A stretch of 64,000 bases of DNA. It comes from Mogibacterium sp. GTDB taxonomy: Bacteria; Bacillota; Clostridia; Peptostreptococcales; Anaerovoracaceae. The notes under the pieces were generated by a model, which ran no database searches, was not told where the DNA came from, and was given only the letters and a program-made list of their open reading frames with translations. Shown one piece after another: positions 54,513 to 63,028 of this stretch (its first letter is position 1; each line of letters opens with the position of its first letter). Where the stretch lies: assembly GCA_017431685.1 (NCBI GenBank), contig JAFRKO010000023.1:1-64000 (forward strand). Direction: 5' to 3'. The translations under genes were made by a program, and so were the position numbers.

Positions 54513-55574
54513 ATGATTGGAGCAACACTTGAAATGGTCGTTAAAATGTCATTGATCACACTTGCTTATGTGGCAGTGACTTTTTTGCTGTGGAAATCTA
54601 TCAGAGACCGGGACCTCAGCATTGGTGATAAGCTGGGGCTGGGCGTCCTCTACGGCATAATCTCAATCTTTTCCACGCATTTCGGTATCGACTACGGGGA
54701 CATGGTGCTCAATGTACGTGACCTCGGGCCGATGGCTGCGGGACTGTTTTTCGATCCGGTATCAGGTATTATTGCAGGCCTGATAGGCGGAATAGAGCGT
54801 TACATCGTAGGCACTTACTTTGATATCGGCGCCTATACAACTATTGCATGCAGTATTTCTACATGTTTTGCCGGATTCTTTGCTGCCTTCCTCAGCAAAT
54901 TCATTTTCAAAGGGAATAAGCCTTCGATCGCGTATGCCTTCTTCATGGGCACTGTGATCGAAGCCTTCCATATGTATGTAGTGTTCCTGACGCACAGGGA
55001 TGACATGCTTATGGCGTTCACAGTCGTCAGGGTATGTTCTGTGCCGATGATATTCTTCAGCGGCCTTGGACTCATGTTATGCTCTGTCACAATAAAGAAG
55101 AGCCTTGGAGAGCTTCACAACCCGTTGACCTCAATACCTCCGGAAGAGGTGCCTGTATCAAACAGGTTCCAGACCTGGCTGTTCGGAGTTACAGTCTTTG
55201 TGATGATGATCAACTTCAGCTTCAATTATTCCATGCAGACAGCGGCTGCATTACAGGAGGCAAAAGTCTACCTCGCATCTGCATCGCAAGATATAGGAAA
55301 CTCAGTAGCGTGGATACGTGAGCGGGGAGGACACACAAATAAATACACTCATTATGTAGGACTGGATGGAACGTTTGCTGTTCTCGATGAGAACGAAGAG
55401 CTGATAGCAGGCACCCAGTTCGACAAGTACTTTAATGACGATTTAAAAGATCTGATACTGGCTCATAAGTCAGGGGAATTCTTTGAGGCAAATATATACG
55501 GCAATGATTCTTTCTGCTTGTCCAGAACCATAAAAAGAAGGGTTTACTGTATTTACACAGATGCCTATGTTTGA
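54513..55574 (+). pseudogene. N-terminal half of a 5TM/SpoIIE-type phosphatase protein (frameshifted)
   Basis: 353 codons ending abruptly in ...RRVYCIYTDAYV. The first ~190 residues have about six hydrophobic helices of the 5TMR-LYT kind (GIDYGDMVLNVRDLGPMAAGLFFDP, then GGIERYIVG). An extracellular region with a helix at about 225 follows. Normally such a protein continues through another helix and a HAMP domain into a SpoIIE phosphatase. Here the frame changes at about 55570, and the following 342 codons in the next frame supply exactly that missing part. A single-base indel, a sequencing error or a programmed +1 shift would each explain it. Confidence 0.7.
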
Positions 55575-56589
55575 AGTCTATGACGGCAGGGATATCCAGA
55601 CTTACGAGATCATGCTGGCAGACATAGTATTCTTTACTGTTATCTACGTGCTGATTTCACTGCTGGTGCAGAACATGGTCGTAGATAACCTGCTGCGGGT
55701 CAACAAGTCGCTTAACAAGATCACTGACGGTGACCTGAACGAGAAGGTAGACGTCTATACTTCATCCGAATTTGCTTCGCTGTCAGATGACATCAATCTT
55801 ACCGTAGATGTGCTGAAGGGATACATTGATGCAGCCAAGAAGCGTATGGAGCAGGAGCTTCTTCTGGCACATAACATACAGGATGCGGCTCTTCCGAAGA
55901 ATTTTACATTCGCTCATAATGGGTTTGAGCTTTTCGCTACCATGGATCCTGCAAGGGAAGTTGGCGGAGACTTCTACGATTTCTTCTTTGTAGGACCGGA
56001 CAGGATCGCTCTGGTGATCGCCGACGTATCGGATAAGGGCGTTCCTGCAGCACTGTTCATGATGCGAAGCAAGACTGCGATCAGAGGACTTGCCGAATCC
56101 GGATATGAACCGGAAGATATATTTTTCAGGGTAAATAACCAGCTCTGTGAAGGTAACAATCTTAACATGTTTGTGACCGTATGGATGGGCATAATCGATC
56201 TGCAAACAGGCGATATGAAGTGCCTGAATGCAGGACATGAGTATCCGGCAATCATGAGAAAAGGCGGGGAATATGAGATCTTAAAGGATAAGCACCGCCT
56301 TCCTCTCGGAGCGATGAAAGACATGACATACAATAGCTACATGCTGCATCTGGACCCTGGTGACTGCCTGTATGTTTACACGGATGGTATTCCGGATGCC
56401 ATCAACTTAAGCGAAGAGGAATACGGCCTTGAGCGCATGCTGAAAGCTTTGAATATGTACAGGGATGCTTCTATGGAAGGTCTGCTTCAGGGGGTCAAGG
56501 CCGATCAGGATGAATTTGTAGGAAGTGCCGATCAGTTCGACGACATAACCATGTTAGGTTTCAGGTATAACGGTCCTCAGGACTCATAA
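55561..56589 (+). CDS. SpoIIE/PP2C-type serine phosphatase half with HAMP domain (frameshifted continuation)
   Basis: 342 codons in the frame one base forward. A transmembrane helix (about 23-45), a HAMP domain (about 46-98, ending KKRMEQELLLAHNIQDAALP), then a SpoIIE PP2C domain (about 110-340) with DPAREVGGDFYDFF, IADVSDKGVPAALFM, NAGHEYP and DDITMLGF, the metal-binding aspartate motifs. The ATG at 55561 has no ribosome site within the usual distance, so separate translation is doubtful. With the preceding frame it would form one sensor-phosphatase, regulating an anti-sigma antagonist in known examples; no such partner is adjacent. Confidence 0.75.
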   Translation: MPMFEVYDGRDIQTYEIMLADIVFFTVIYVLISLLVQNMVVDNLLRVNKSLNKITDGDLNEKVDVYTSSEFASLSDDINLTVDVLKGYIDAAKKRMEQELLLAHNIQDAALPKNFTFAHNGFELFATMDPAREVGGDFYDFFFVGPDRIALVIADVSDKGVPAALFMMRSKTAIRGLAESGYEPEDIFFRVNNQLCEGNNLNMFVTVWMGIIDLQTGDMKCLNAGHEYPAIMRKGGEYEILKDKHRLPLGAMKDMTYNSYMLHLDPGDCLYVYTDGIPDAINLSEEEYGLERMLKALNMYRDASMEGLLQGVKADQDEFVGSADQFDDITMLGFRYNGPQDS

Positions 56590-56616
56590 AACAGCAAGGG
56601 ATTGGAGGTAGGCGGA

Positions 56617-57633
56617 ATGAAATGTGCAATCTACGGCGCCGGCTCGCTCGGCACCATACTCGGAGCGTATCTTACAAAAAACGGATTCCCGGTCGAACTG
56701 GTAAACCGTAATGTGAAGCATGTTGAGGCTCTGCAGAAAAACGGAGCTCATATCTCGGGAACTGTGGACTTCACAACACCTGTGAACGCCATACTTCCCG
56801 ACCAGATGAAAGGGCCGTATGACATCATCTTCCTCATGACAAAGCAGCTCCACAATCCGGAAGTCGTCACAATGCTCAAACCTATGCTGGCGGATGACGG
56901 TGTGATAGTAACGCTGCAGAACGGCATCCCTGAGCCGGGTATTGCCGAAATCGTAGGAGAAGACAGAACTATCGGATGCACCGTTGAATGGGGTGCTACA
57001 ATGACTGAGCCGGGCGTCTGCGAGCTCACGAGTGATCCGGACAGCCTGTCGTTCCACATGGGAGGAATGAAAGGCATCTCCGAAGAAAGCCTGAATAAGG
57101 TTAAGAAAGTGCTCGAGCATATGTGTCCGGTAGACATCGAAGACAACCTGATAGGTGCCCGCTGGTCGAAGCTTCTTATCAATGCTACCTACTCAGGCCT
57201 TGGTACTGTAATCGGCGGTACATTTGGTGATGTTGCGGGATGGAGGCCTGCCAGAAAGGTCGCGGTTAAATGCATGAAGGAGTGCATCGACGTAGCACGC
57301 GCAGGCGGAGTTGAATTTGCGCCTGTACAGGGCAAGGACATCACGAAGCTCTTCGATTACAATAATAAGGCGAAGCAGAAATTCGCTGAGATACTGGTGC
57401 CGATAGCCATGAAGAAGCACTTCGGCATAGTGCCTTCGATGCTTCAGGACCTGCAGAAAGGCAAGCCTTGCGAAGTTGATGCGATCAACGGAGTCGTATG
57501 CGAGTGGGGTAAAAAATACGGAGTACCTACTCCGGTCAATGACAGGATCGCAGATATCATCAAAAAAGAACAGAACGAAGGACTGAAGCCGATGCTGGCG
57601 AATATCCAGTTCTTCGAAGAATTCTATAAATAG
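56617..57633 (+). CDS. Ketopantoate reductase (ApbA/PanE) family oxidoreductase
   Basis: 338 residues. IYGAGSLGTILGAYLTKNG (5-23) is the NADP loop, followed by a strand-end NRN, which favours NADPH. FLMTKQ carries the conserved lysine near residue 73, and LINATYSGLGTVI with GIVPSMLQDLQKGKPCEVDAING (about 272-295) is the substrate and second-lysine region of the family. Members reduce 2-dehydropantoate or other alpha-keto acids; pantothenate genes are not nearby, so the substrate is open. The ATG at 56617 has GAGG upstream; the TTG at 56602 is rejected. Confidence 0.85.
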   Translation: MKCAIYGAGSLGTILGAYLTKNGFPVELVNRNVKHVEALQKNGAHISGTVDFTTPVNAILPDQMKGPYDIIFLMTKQLHNPEVVTMLKPMLADDGVIVTLQNGIPEPGIAEIVGEDRTIGCTVEWGATMTEPGVCELTSDPDSLSFHMGGMKGISEESLNKVKKVLEHMCPVDIEDNLIGARWSKLLINATYSGLGTVIGGTFGDVAGWRPARKVAVKCMKECIDVARAGGVEFAPVQGKDITKLFDYNNKAKQKFAEILVPIAMKKHFGIVPSMLQDLQKGKPCEVDAINGVVCEWGKKYGVPTPVNDRIADIIKKEQNEGLKPMLANIQFFEEFYK

Positions 57634-57643
57634 CACAGGATGA

Positions 57644-57670
57644 GGACCCGCCTCACAGGCGGGTCCTTTT
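57644..57670 (+). terminator. Terminator after the ketopantoate reductase family gene
   Basis: GGACCCGCCT (57644-57653) pairs with AGGCGGGTCC (57657-57666) across a 3-base loop, followed by TTTT. Confidence 0.85.
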
Positions 57671-57697
57671 ACAAAAGAGGGTATGGAGAAAGAGTCT

Positions 57698-58867
57698 ATG
57701 AAAGCCTGTAATCTTGTTATACACGATCTTGAGCCGATGGAATGGGATAAAATCAGCGGCGACTATGCCGGTTGGAATGTCGTTACGGACAACGGCAGCA
57801 TCCATCCGTGCATAGGATGTTTCTCGTGCTGGAACAGAACACCCGGCAGATGTGCGATACATGACGGGTATGATAACATGGGTAGCTTTATACACCGGGC
57901 CGGCGAGGTGGTTGTCATTAGCAGATACACCTATGGAGGCTTTTCGGGTTCCGTTAAGGGGGTGTTTGACCGCTGCCTCGGGTATGTGCTCCCACAGTTT
58001 GAGATAACTAAAGGAGAGACTCATCATAAGAAACGCTTTGATGAAGACAAACCGTTCACGTTCATATTCTACGGTCCTGAGCTGACGGGCGCTGAAAAGG
58101 AGAGCGCAAGGAGATACGTACAGGCGGTTTGTACTAATATCCGCGGACATGTGAAAGATGTGATCTTCCGTATATGCGAAGAAAGCGTCGCGGCACCTGA
58201 GCAGAGCCTGCCCCGGAAATCTGCGGATACTGATGCCGGCAAGGTCATACTCCTCAATGGAAGCATGCGCAGCATCAGTGGAAATTCCGCCAAACTGGCA
58301 CGCGCGCTGTCTGAGAGGCTTAAAAGTGATACTGAGATCATCGACCTCAGATCACACATCAGCGACCCTGACGGTTTGATAAGCATCCTGGATGAGTCAC
58401 GGGCAATAGTTCTGTGCGTTCCGCTGTATGTAGACGGACTGCCGTCGCAGGTCATAAAGCTGATGGAGAGAATGGAGAAGAGCAGCATCAGTCCGAAGAA
58501 GGTCTATCTGCTTGCCAATATGGGCCTGTACGAAAGCAGGCAGCTGGATAATCTTTTCGGGGCAGTTAAGCAGTGGTGCGCAAAATCAGGCCATGCTTAC
58601 TGCGGCGGACTCGGTGTCAGTGCAGGAGAGCTGATGGGGACATTGATGGACGTGATTCCGTTCAGAAGAGGTACTACAAAAAATGCCTCACAGGGGATGG
58701 ACCGTCTGGCACGATCCATAGATGCTGCTGAGGCTATGGCGGACATATATGCGGAGCCGTTCGCGTTTCCGAGGTGGCTGTATGTGTGGATAGCCAACAC
58801 AAACTGGAACCGTACATCCAGAAAAAACGGCATAAAGCCGAAGGATATGTTTACAAAGGATATTTAA
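57698..58867 (+). CDS. Bidomain iron-sulfur flavoprotein / NAD(P)H:FMN reductase-like protein
   Basis: 389 residues formed by two flavodoxin-like halves. The first (1-165) has the cysteine set C-x2-C-x2-C-x7-C (CIGCFSCWNRTPGRC, about 38-52) typical of iron-sulfur flavoproteins, but no clear FMN phosphate loop. The second (170-380) has NGSMRSISGNSAKLA, the FMN phosphate loop, and VPLYVDGLPSQV, but no cysteine set. The two halves thus complement each other. ATG 57698 has GGAG upstream and is preferred to 57683. The next gene begins at the base after the stop. Redox role on unknown substrate. Confidence 0.75.
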   Translation: MKACNLVIHDLEPMEWDKISGDYAGWNVVTDNGSIHPCIGCFSCWNRTPGRCAIHDGYDNMGSFIHRAGEVVVISRYTYGGFSGSVKGVFDRCLGYVLPQFEITKGETHHKKRFDEDKPFTFIFYGPELTGAEKESARRYVQAVCTNIRGHVKDVIFRICEESVAAPEQSLPRKSADTDAGKVILLNGSMRSISGNSAKLARALSERLKSDTEIIDLRSHISDPDGLISILDESRAIVLCVPLYVDGLPSQVIKLMERMEKSSISPKKVYLLANMGLYESRQLDNLFGAVKQWCAKSGHAYCGGLGVSAGELMGTLMDVIPFRRGTTKNASQGMDRLARSIDAAEAMADIYAEPFAFPRWLYVWIANTNWNRTSRKNGIKPKDMFTKDI

Positions 58868-59200
58868 ATGAAAAGCGAGATGATAGAGACCAAAATATAT
58901 GTAGGTCTGAATGACTCTGCAGAGAAAAGACAATTGCTTGAAACTGAAAAATACATCAGTGTTTTAAGAAATGTGTGTTATGCGTATAACACTCCGTTTT
59001 CTTTCGACGTTGAGGAGGGCGGATACATTCATGAGAACGGTGACTATACAAAAGAAACGACATTGGTCCTTACTCTGATCGATGCTGACAGAATCATTGT
59101 CAATGAGATCGCAAAAGATCTTTGTACGTTCTTTCATCAGGAATCCGTACTTATAACGGAAGGCGTCGTGAGGGCATATTATGTCAGCGAAACGCTGTGA
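58868..59200 (+). CDS. Small protein of unknown function
   Basis: 110 residues, TKIYVGLNDSAEKRQLLETEKY, then alternating strands and helices (ETTLVLTLIDADRIIVNEIAKDLCTFFHQESVLI), suggesting a ferredoxin-like alpha/beta sandwich. No known family is recognised. It starts directly after the flavoprotein gene and overlaps the GH13 gene by 20 bases, so all three are cotranscribed. Confidence 0.55.
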   Translation: MKSEMIETKIYVGLNDSAEKRQLLETEKYISVLRNVCYAYNTPFSFDVEEGGYIHENGDYTKETTLVLTLIDADRIIVNEIAKDLCTFFHQESVLITEGVVRAYYVSETL

Positions 59201-60785
59201 TATTAAAAGCAGTTTACGAAGTCTTGCCTGCATAATACTGTGTCTGCTGCTGTGTCAGTCGGGATGCAGAGCCGGCAGGACTTCAGGTATAAGCCGCGCC
59301 GGCGATGATAATTGCCGTACTGTCTACGAGATATTTGTCGGTTCGTACTGCGATTCAGATGGCGACGGAACAGGAGATCTGAATGGCATCCGGTCTAAAC
59401 TGGATTACATTTCGGATCTCGGTTTTGATGCTGTCTGGCTTACACCTGTGCATCCCTCTGCTACATATCACAAGTATGATGTAGATGATTACTATGCTAT
59501 TGATCCATCCTTTGGTACACCTGAGGATTATGATGCTCTCCTGAAAGCGTGCCATGACAAAGGGATCCGCGTGTATATGGATCTCGTGCTGAATCATACC
59601 TCAGAAGATAATGCATGGTTCAGAGCGGCGTCGGATTATCTTCATGAACTTCCTTCCGGCTGGGAGCCTGACACGTCATACTGCAAGTATTACGATTATT
59701 ACAATTTTTCCAGAGAAGCACAGAATGGATACTCTCATCTCGAAGGCACTGAGTGGTACTACGAGGCGGGATTCTGGTCGGAGATGCCTGATCTGAACCT
59801 TAACAGCGAAGCTGTCAGGGCAGAGATACGCGATATAATGGCGTACTGGCTCGGAAAGGGCGTAGATGGATTCAGACTTGACGCGGTAACGTCCTATTAT
59901 GAGGGTGATACTTACGCAAATACTGAGTTCCTTCGTTTTCTGAAGGAAACTGCAAACAGCATAGATCCGGATTGCTATATTGTAGGGGAAGCCTGGACAG
60001 ACAGAGATACCATCGCTTCAATGTATACAAGCGGTATCGATTCCCTGTTTGAATTTCCGTTTGCAGGCGAAGGGGGAATTATCGAGAAAACGCTTAACGG
60101 GAACTGCCGCGCATCAGAATATGTAGACTGCATGATGCAGAACGAAGAAGTATATGGCATGGCGAACCCCGGTTATGTCGGGGCGCCGTTCTATACGAAT
60201 CACGACATGAACCGGAGCGCGTCATACTATCCTGAAGATGACGGACCTGTTACAAAGATGGCATATGCCATGAACCTGTTCATGACAGGTAATGCCTTTG
60301 TCTATTATGGTGAGGAAATCGGGATGAGCGGAGCCGGTAAGGATGAGAATAAAAGGGCTCCGATGTACTGGAGCGATGATCAGAATGATCCGGATATTTG
60401 TGCCGGGCCTCCGGGAATGGATGAGATACAGATGAAGTTCCCGCCTCTGAAAGATCAGATGAAGGATAAACAGTCGGTTTACAGCTGGATCAAGGATGTA
60501 ATTCGCATAAGGAATACATATCCGTCGATCGCAGGAGGTGTGACTGAAAAAACAGACTCTGTCTGTGATGATAAAGTAGCGTCATTCTACAGAAGAAGTG
60601 AGACTGAAGATGATGTGCTGATCGTAATGAATCTGGGTGATCAGCCTGTTAAAAAGGACCTTTCGATGTTTGGCAAAAGCTTAGTGCTTTCTGAAAAGCT
60701 AAGTACAAACAAGGAAAAAATCACATTTAAAAGAGGCACGTTGACCATGCCGGCCTGCAGCATCGCGTTATTTACTAACAAGTAA
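59181..60785 (+). CDS. GH13 alpha-amylase family lipoprotein
   Basis: 534 residues. The signal ends in a lipobox, QSGC, with C29. The TIM barrel holds GH13 regions: DLVLNHTSEDN (about 134-144), GFRLDAV (D234 nucleophile), GEAW (E270 acid/base) and TNHDMNR (D342). The size and lack of starch-binding modules suggest an alpha-glucosidase, neopullulanase or amylase acting on maltodextrins at the cell surface; the exact specificity is not clear. It starts with a GAGGGC ribosome site inside the preceding gene. Confidence 0.85.
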   Translation: MSAKRCDIKSSLRSLACIILCLLLCQSGCRAGRTSGISRAGDDNCRTVYEIFVGSYCDSDGDGTGDLNGIRSKLDYISDLGFDAVWLTPVHPSATYHKYDVDDYYAIDPSFGTPEDYDALLKACHDKGIRVYMDLVLNHTSEDNAWFRAASDYLHELPSGWEPDTSYCKYYDYYNFSREAQNGYSHLEGTEWYYEAGFWSEMPDLNLNSEAVRAEIRDIMAYWLGKGVDGFRLDAVTSYYEGDTYANTEFLRFLKETANSIDPDCYIVGEAWTDRDTIASMYTSGIDSLFEFPFAGEGGIIEKTLNGNCRASEYVDCMMQNEEVYGMANPGYVGAPFYTNHDMNRSASYYPEDDGPVTKMAYAMNLFMTGNAFVYYGEEIGMSGAGKDENKRAPMYWSDDQNDPDICAGPPGMDEIQMKFPPLKDQMKDKQSVYSWIKDVIRIRNTYPSIAGGVTEKTDSVCDDKVASFYRRSETEDDVLIVMNLGDQPVKKDLSMFGKSLVLSEKLSTNKEKITFKRGTLTMPACSIALFTNK

Positions 60786-60813
60786 GCGGAAAGGGATAAT
60801 TATAAAAAGAGTT

Positions 60814-61146
60814 ATGAAAATAGGTATCTCAGCATGCTCTAACGGACTGAGCGCAGAATATGAAAAAGAGAATTATGAACTGATGAATGTGCTCAGTACT
60901 TTTGGAATAGAAGCGGTCTCTGCTTCACATATTTACGCCTGCAGAGACGAATTCAGCGGAACTGACGAGGAGCGGGCAGGCGCGTTTGATCAGGCTACGG
61001 GCGTACTGCTGGGGACATTTACGATGTACGAAAAATCAGATTTAGAGATGTCGGTATATGACCTCCTGAAAATGCATATAGGTGAAGACCTTCCGGCAGC
61101 GGCAACAAGGGAGATAGGATACGAAGTTGTGGTGTCCCGATTATAG
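60814..61146 (+). pseudogene. Internally deleted LD-carboxypeptidase (peptidase S66)
   Basis: 110 codons, against about 300 for the family. Residues 1-55 (MKIGISACSNGLSAEYEKEN...IYACRDEFSGTDEERA) are the N terminus of S66 proteins. From residue ~60 (GVLLGTFTMYEKSD...LPAAATREIGYE) the sequence is the family C terminus. The middle ~190 residues, with the nucleophile serine in GYSD and the downstream catalytic residues, are gone, while the frame is kept. It cannot be active as a peptidase. It follows the GH13 gene and has no good ribosome site. Confidence 0.65.
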
Positions 61147-61162
61147 ATTCAAAAAAAGTATT

Positions 61163-62038
61163 TTACAAACGGCGAAGCATCTCAAGGGTTTCTTCTGATG
61201 GAGGAGGAGAGGCAAGCATGGCTATTTTTCGATGAATGGCTTGAGCATCAAACAGGTCTTCTCCTTCAGCAAATGTAAGAAATAGATTCACCTCAGGAAA
61301 GAATCCAATATGCGCAAAAGAATCCCACCTTTCAATCGATTCATTTCTGTACTGGCGTCGCTTGACCAAGTCTTTGTGGAACCAGTTACCAAGGTGCTCA
61401 AATATTTTAGGCATCATCAGGAAAACATCCAGCGCGGTAAAATCCGGTGACAGTATATCTCTGCCCACCTCATAGGGGAGCTCAAATATACAAGGAATAT
61501 TGTAGATGAAGAATGCTTCGTAATGGATGCATTCTGCCCTTGAACGCATCAGTGTTCCATCAAAGGCGGTACATTTCAGTCCTTGTGGATTTATCACAGG
61601 GTATTTATCTTTCAGTGATCTCTGTTCCTGCAACCATTTATATACTTCCGGTTCAGCCTTTAACAATGAGGCTTCTTTTGGGAGTCGATAGACTTTCGGT
61701 AGCAATTCGTTAATGCTTTCAGCTTTTGTCAGTCTGTAAATGCTCAAGAAATCTTCCATAGCCCGTATGTTGCTCTCAATTACTATCAGCATTTCTTTAT
61801 AGTAGCTGAGTTCTCTGACATACTGGATTTCTGTGTTTAAGCTATCACCGGCATATTGGTAACGTGACTCTCCGGGTCTCTTCAGAGAATAGAACGTACG
61901 GGTCTTCCTCCGATTATTTTCTTTTATGCGAAATCCCTCATATTCAGATAGAATTGAACATTTCTCCTGGTATTGCTTGCGAAGCAAATAGTGTTGTTCG
62001 AGATCGAATTCGACTGCATATTTACTCGTGTATCTCAT
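61163..62038 (-). CDS. PD-(D/E)XK-nuclease-like protein
   Basis: 291 residues. Residues 1-110 are helical and charged. The C-terminal part has SRAECIHYEAFF (first acidic helix), PYEVGRDILSPDFTALDVF (PDF motif) and FEHLGNW, then SFAHIGFFPEVNLFLTFAEG. The order S-R/K-x-E ... PDF ... EHLG ... NL-x-x-TF is that of a common family of small PD-(D/E)XK-fold proteins in Firmicutes and phages. The usual catalytic lysine is not clear, so activity is uncertain. AGGAGGGC precedes the ATG at 62038, and a TTGGAA-16-TACAAT promoter lies upstream. No partner gene is present. Confidence 0.6.
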   Translation of the reverse strand: MRYTSKYAVEFDLEQHYLLRKQYQEKCSILSEYEGFRIKENNRRKTRTFYSLKRPGESRYQYAGDSLNTEIQYVRELSYYKEMLIVIESNIRAMEDFLSIYRLTKAESINELLPKVYRLPKEASLLKAEPEVYKWLQEQRSLKDKYPVINPQGLKCTAFDGTLMRSRAECIHYEAFFIYNIPCIFELPYEVGRDILSPDFTALDVFLMMPKIFEHLGNWFHKDLVKRRQYRNESIERWDSFAHIGFFPEVNLFLTFAEGEDLFDAQAIHRKIAMLASPPPSEETLEMLRRL

Positions 62039-62080
62039 TGTAATGCCCTCCTGAGTAGTAAAATTTGTCAGGTATATGAC

Positions 62081-62108
62081 ATTGTAACGAAATAAAAAAG
62101 GATTCCAA
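62081..62108 (-). promoter_or_regulatory. Promoter of the PD-(D/E)XK-like gene
   Basis: On the minus strand TTGGAA (62108-62103), 16 bases and TACAAT (62086-62081), 43 bases before the start codon. Confidence 0.55.
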
Positions 62109-62310
62109 TAGGCACTAAAAATAAAGGTCATTTATTGTTGAAAAAAGGGCAAAATAATATTCACGGTAAACTAAAAGACTTTAAATCACGAGCTTTTGTT
62201 GCTTATATCGACATGCAATTATGATTCTCTGTGGCTGTACTGTGGCAGGCTCCCTGGATTTGCCTGTAATATGCACACTCAGTCTGCCAGCTGGAGAGAA
62301 AAAAAGAGTC

Positions 62311-62526
62311 CATACATACAGGGTGTGTGCGTAGTGTATGCTAAGTCACGTAAAAGACAGAACTCACACATACAGGGTATGTGCATAATGTATGCCAAGT
62401 CGCGTAAAAGACAGAACTCACACATACAGGGTATGTGTATAGTGTATGCCGGATCACGTAAAAGACAGAGTATGCACATATAGAGTATGTTCACTTTGCA
62501 TGCCAAAGTAGCGAAACAAGAACTCT
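62311..62526. repeat. 54-bp tandem repeat array, four units with internal palindromes
   Basis: Units start at 62311, 62365, 62419 and 62473 with exactly 54 bases each. The middle two are the most alike; the fourth has diverged. In units 2 and 3 the start holds a CACATAC-AGG-GTATGTG dyad (7-3-7); unit 1 has a weaker form. Each unit also contains GTATGCC-like and CGTAAAAGACAGA blocks. The 54-base period is 18 codons, but no ribosome site supports translation. There are no spacers, so it is not a CRISPR array. The 62039-62760 stretch has no gene apart from this array and the terminator. Confidence 0.85.
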
Positions 62527-62713
62527 CTTACATACAATGCGTAGACCTTAAATAAAGGCGAGCTTTTAACTGGGAATAATAATCAAATGAACATCCATAA
62601 TCGGAAATAAAAACGGCTGTAGCCATTTTTTGTTATCTTAATAAGCTGTACTCTTACGGCAAATCTGATGCTATAAAAATAAAGATCATCGTGAGGGATT
62701 CGCATTTGGGTAA

Positions 62714-62753
62714 ATAAAAAACAGATTCGCTGGTTGTTAACTGGCGAGTCTGT
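62714..62753 (-). terminator. Terminator of the tRNA-Arg gene
   Basis: On the minus strand, ACAGACTCGC pairs with GCGAATCTGT (one G-T) across a loop of about 12 bases, followed by TTTTTTAT. Confidence 0.75.
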
Positions 62754-62760
62754 TCAGATG

Positions 62761-62836
62761 TGGTGTCCCGGAGAGGATTCGAACCTCCGACACCCGCTTT
62801 AGGAGAGCGGTGCTCTGTCCCCTGAGCTACCGAGAC
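62761..62836 (-). tRNA. tRNA-Arg (anticodon CCU)
   Basis: A 76-base cloverleaf including CCA. The acceptor GTCTCGG pairs with CCGGGAC (one G-U). D arm, anticodon stem CCGCT/AGCGG with loop CTCCTAA giving anticodon CCT, and T arm GGAGG-TTCGAAT-CCTCT are present. The CCA is encoded in the DNA. Confidence 0.92.
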
Positions 62837-62955
62837 ATATGATAATCAGTTTTCAACTGTGTGCCCGAGTATGATAACACAGATTACTTGATATATCAAG
62901 GCGGGAGAGAGTAAAAGAGAAGTGAAAATAGAGCGGCCGGAATAGGTTTACGACC

Positions 62956-62984
62956 TTGATATGACATTTGTCGAGTAGTAAAAT
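62956..62984 (+). promoter_or_regulatory. Promoter of alr
   Basis: TTGATA (62956-62961), 17 bases, TAAAAT (62979-62984), 45 bases before the alr start. Confidence 0.65.
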
Positions 62985-63028
62985 TTTAATGACCTTATAA
63001 ACTGCAGTTTAATTTAAGGAGAATTATT

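Noticed and set aside
62196..62483. 95-codon frame across the tandem repeats with an 18-residue repeat (IQGMC-x-x-YA-x-SRKRQ)
   Set aside because: It is the in-frame reading of a 54-bp DNA repeat. No ribosome site, and the minus strand is equally open, so the DNA repeat explains it.
62311..62526. CRISPR array
   Set aside because: Units abut without variable spacers, and no cas gene is in the window.
62605..62630. Short hairpin GGCTGTAGCC followed by six T, possible terminator
   Set aside because: The stem is only four base pairs with a two-base loop, too short to be confident, and no gene ends there.
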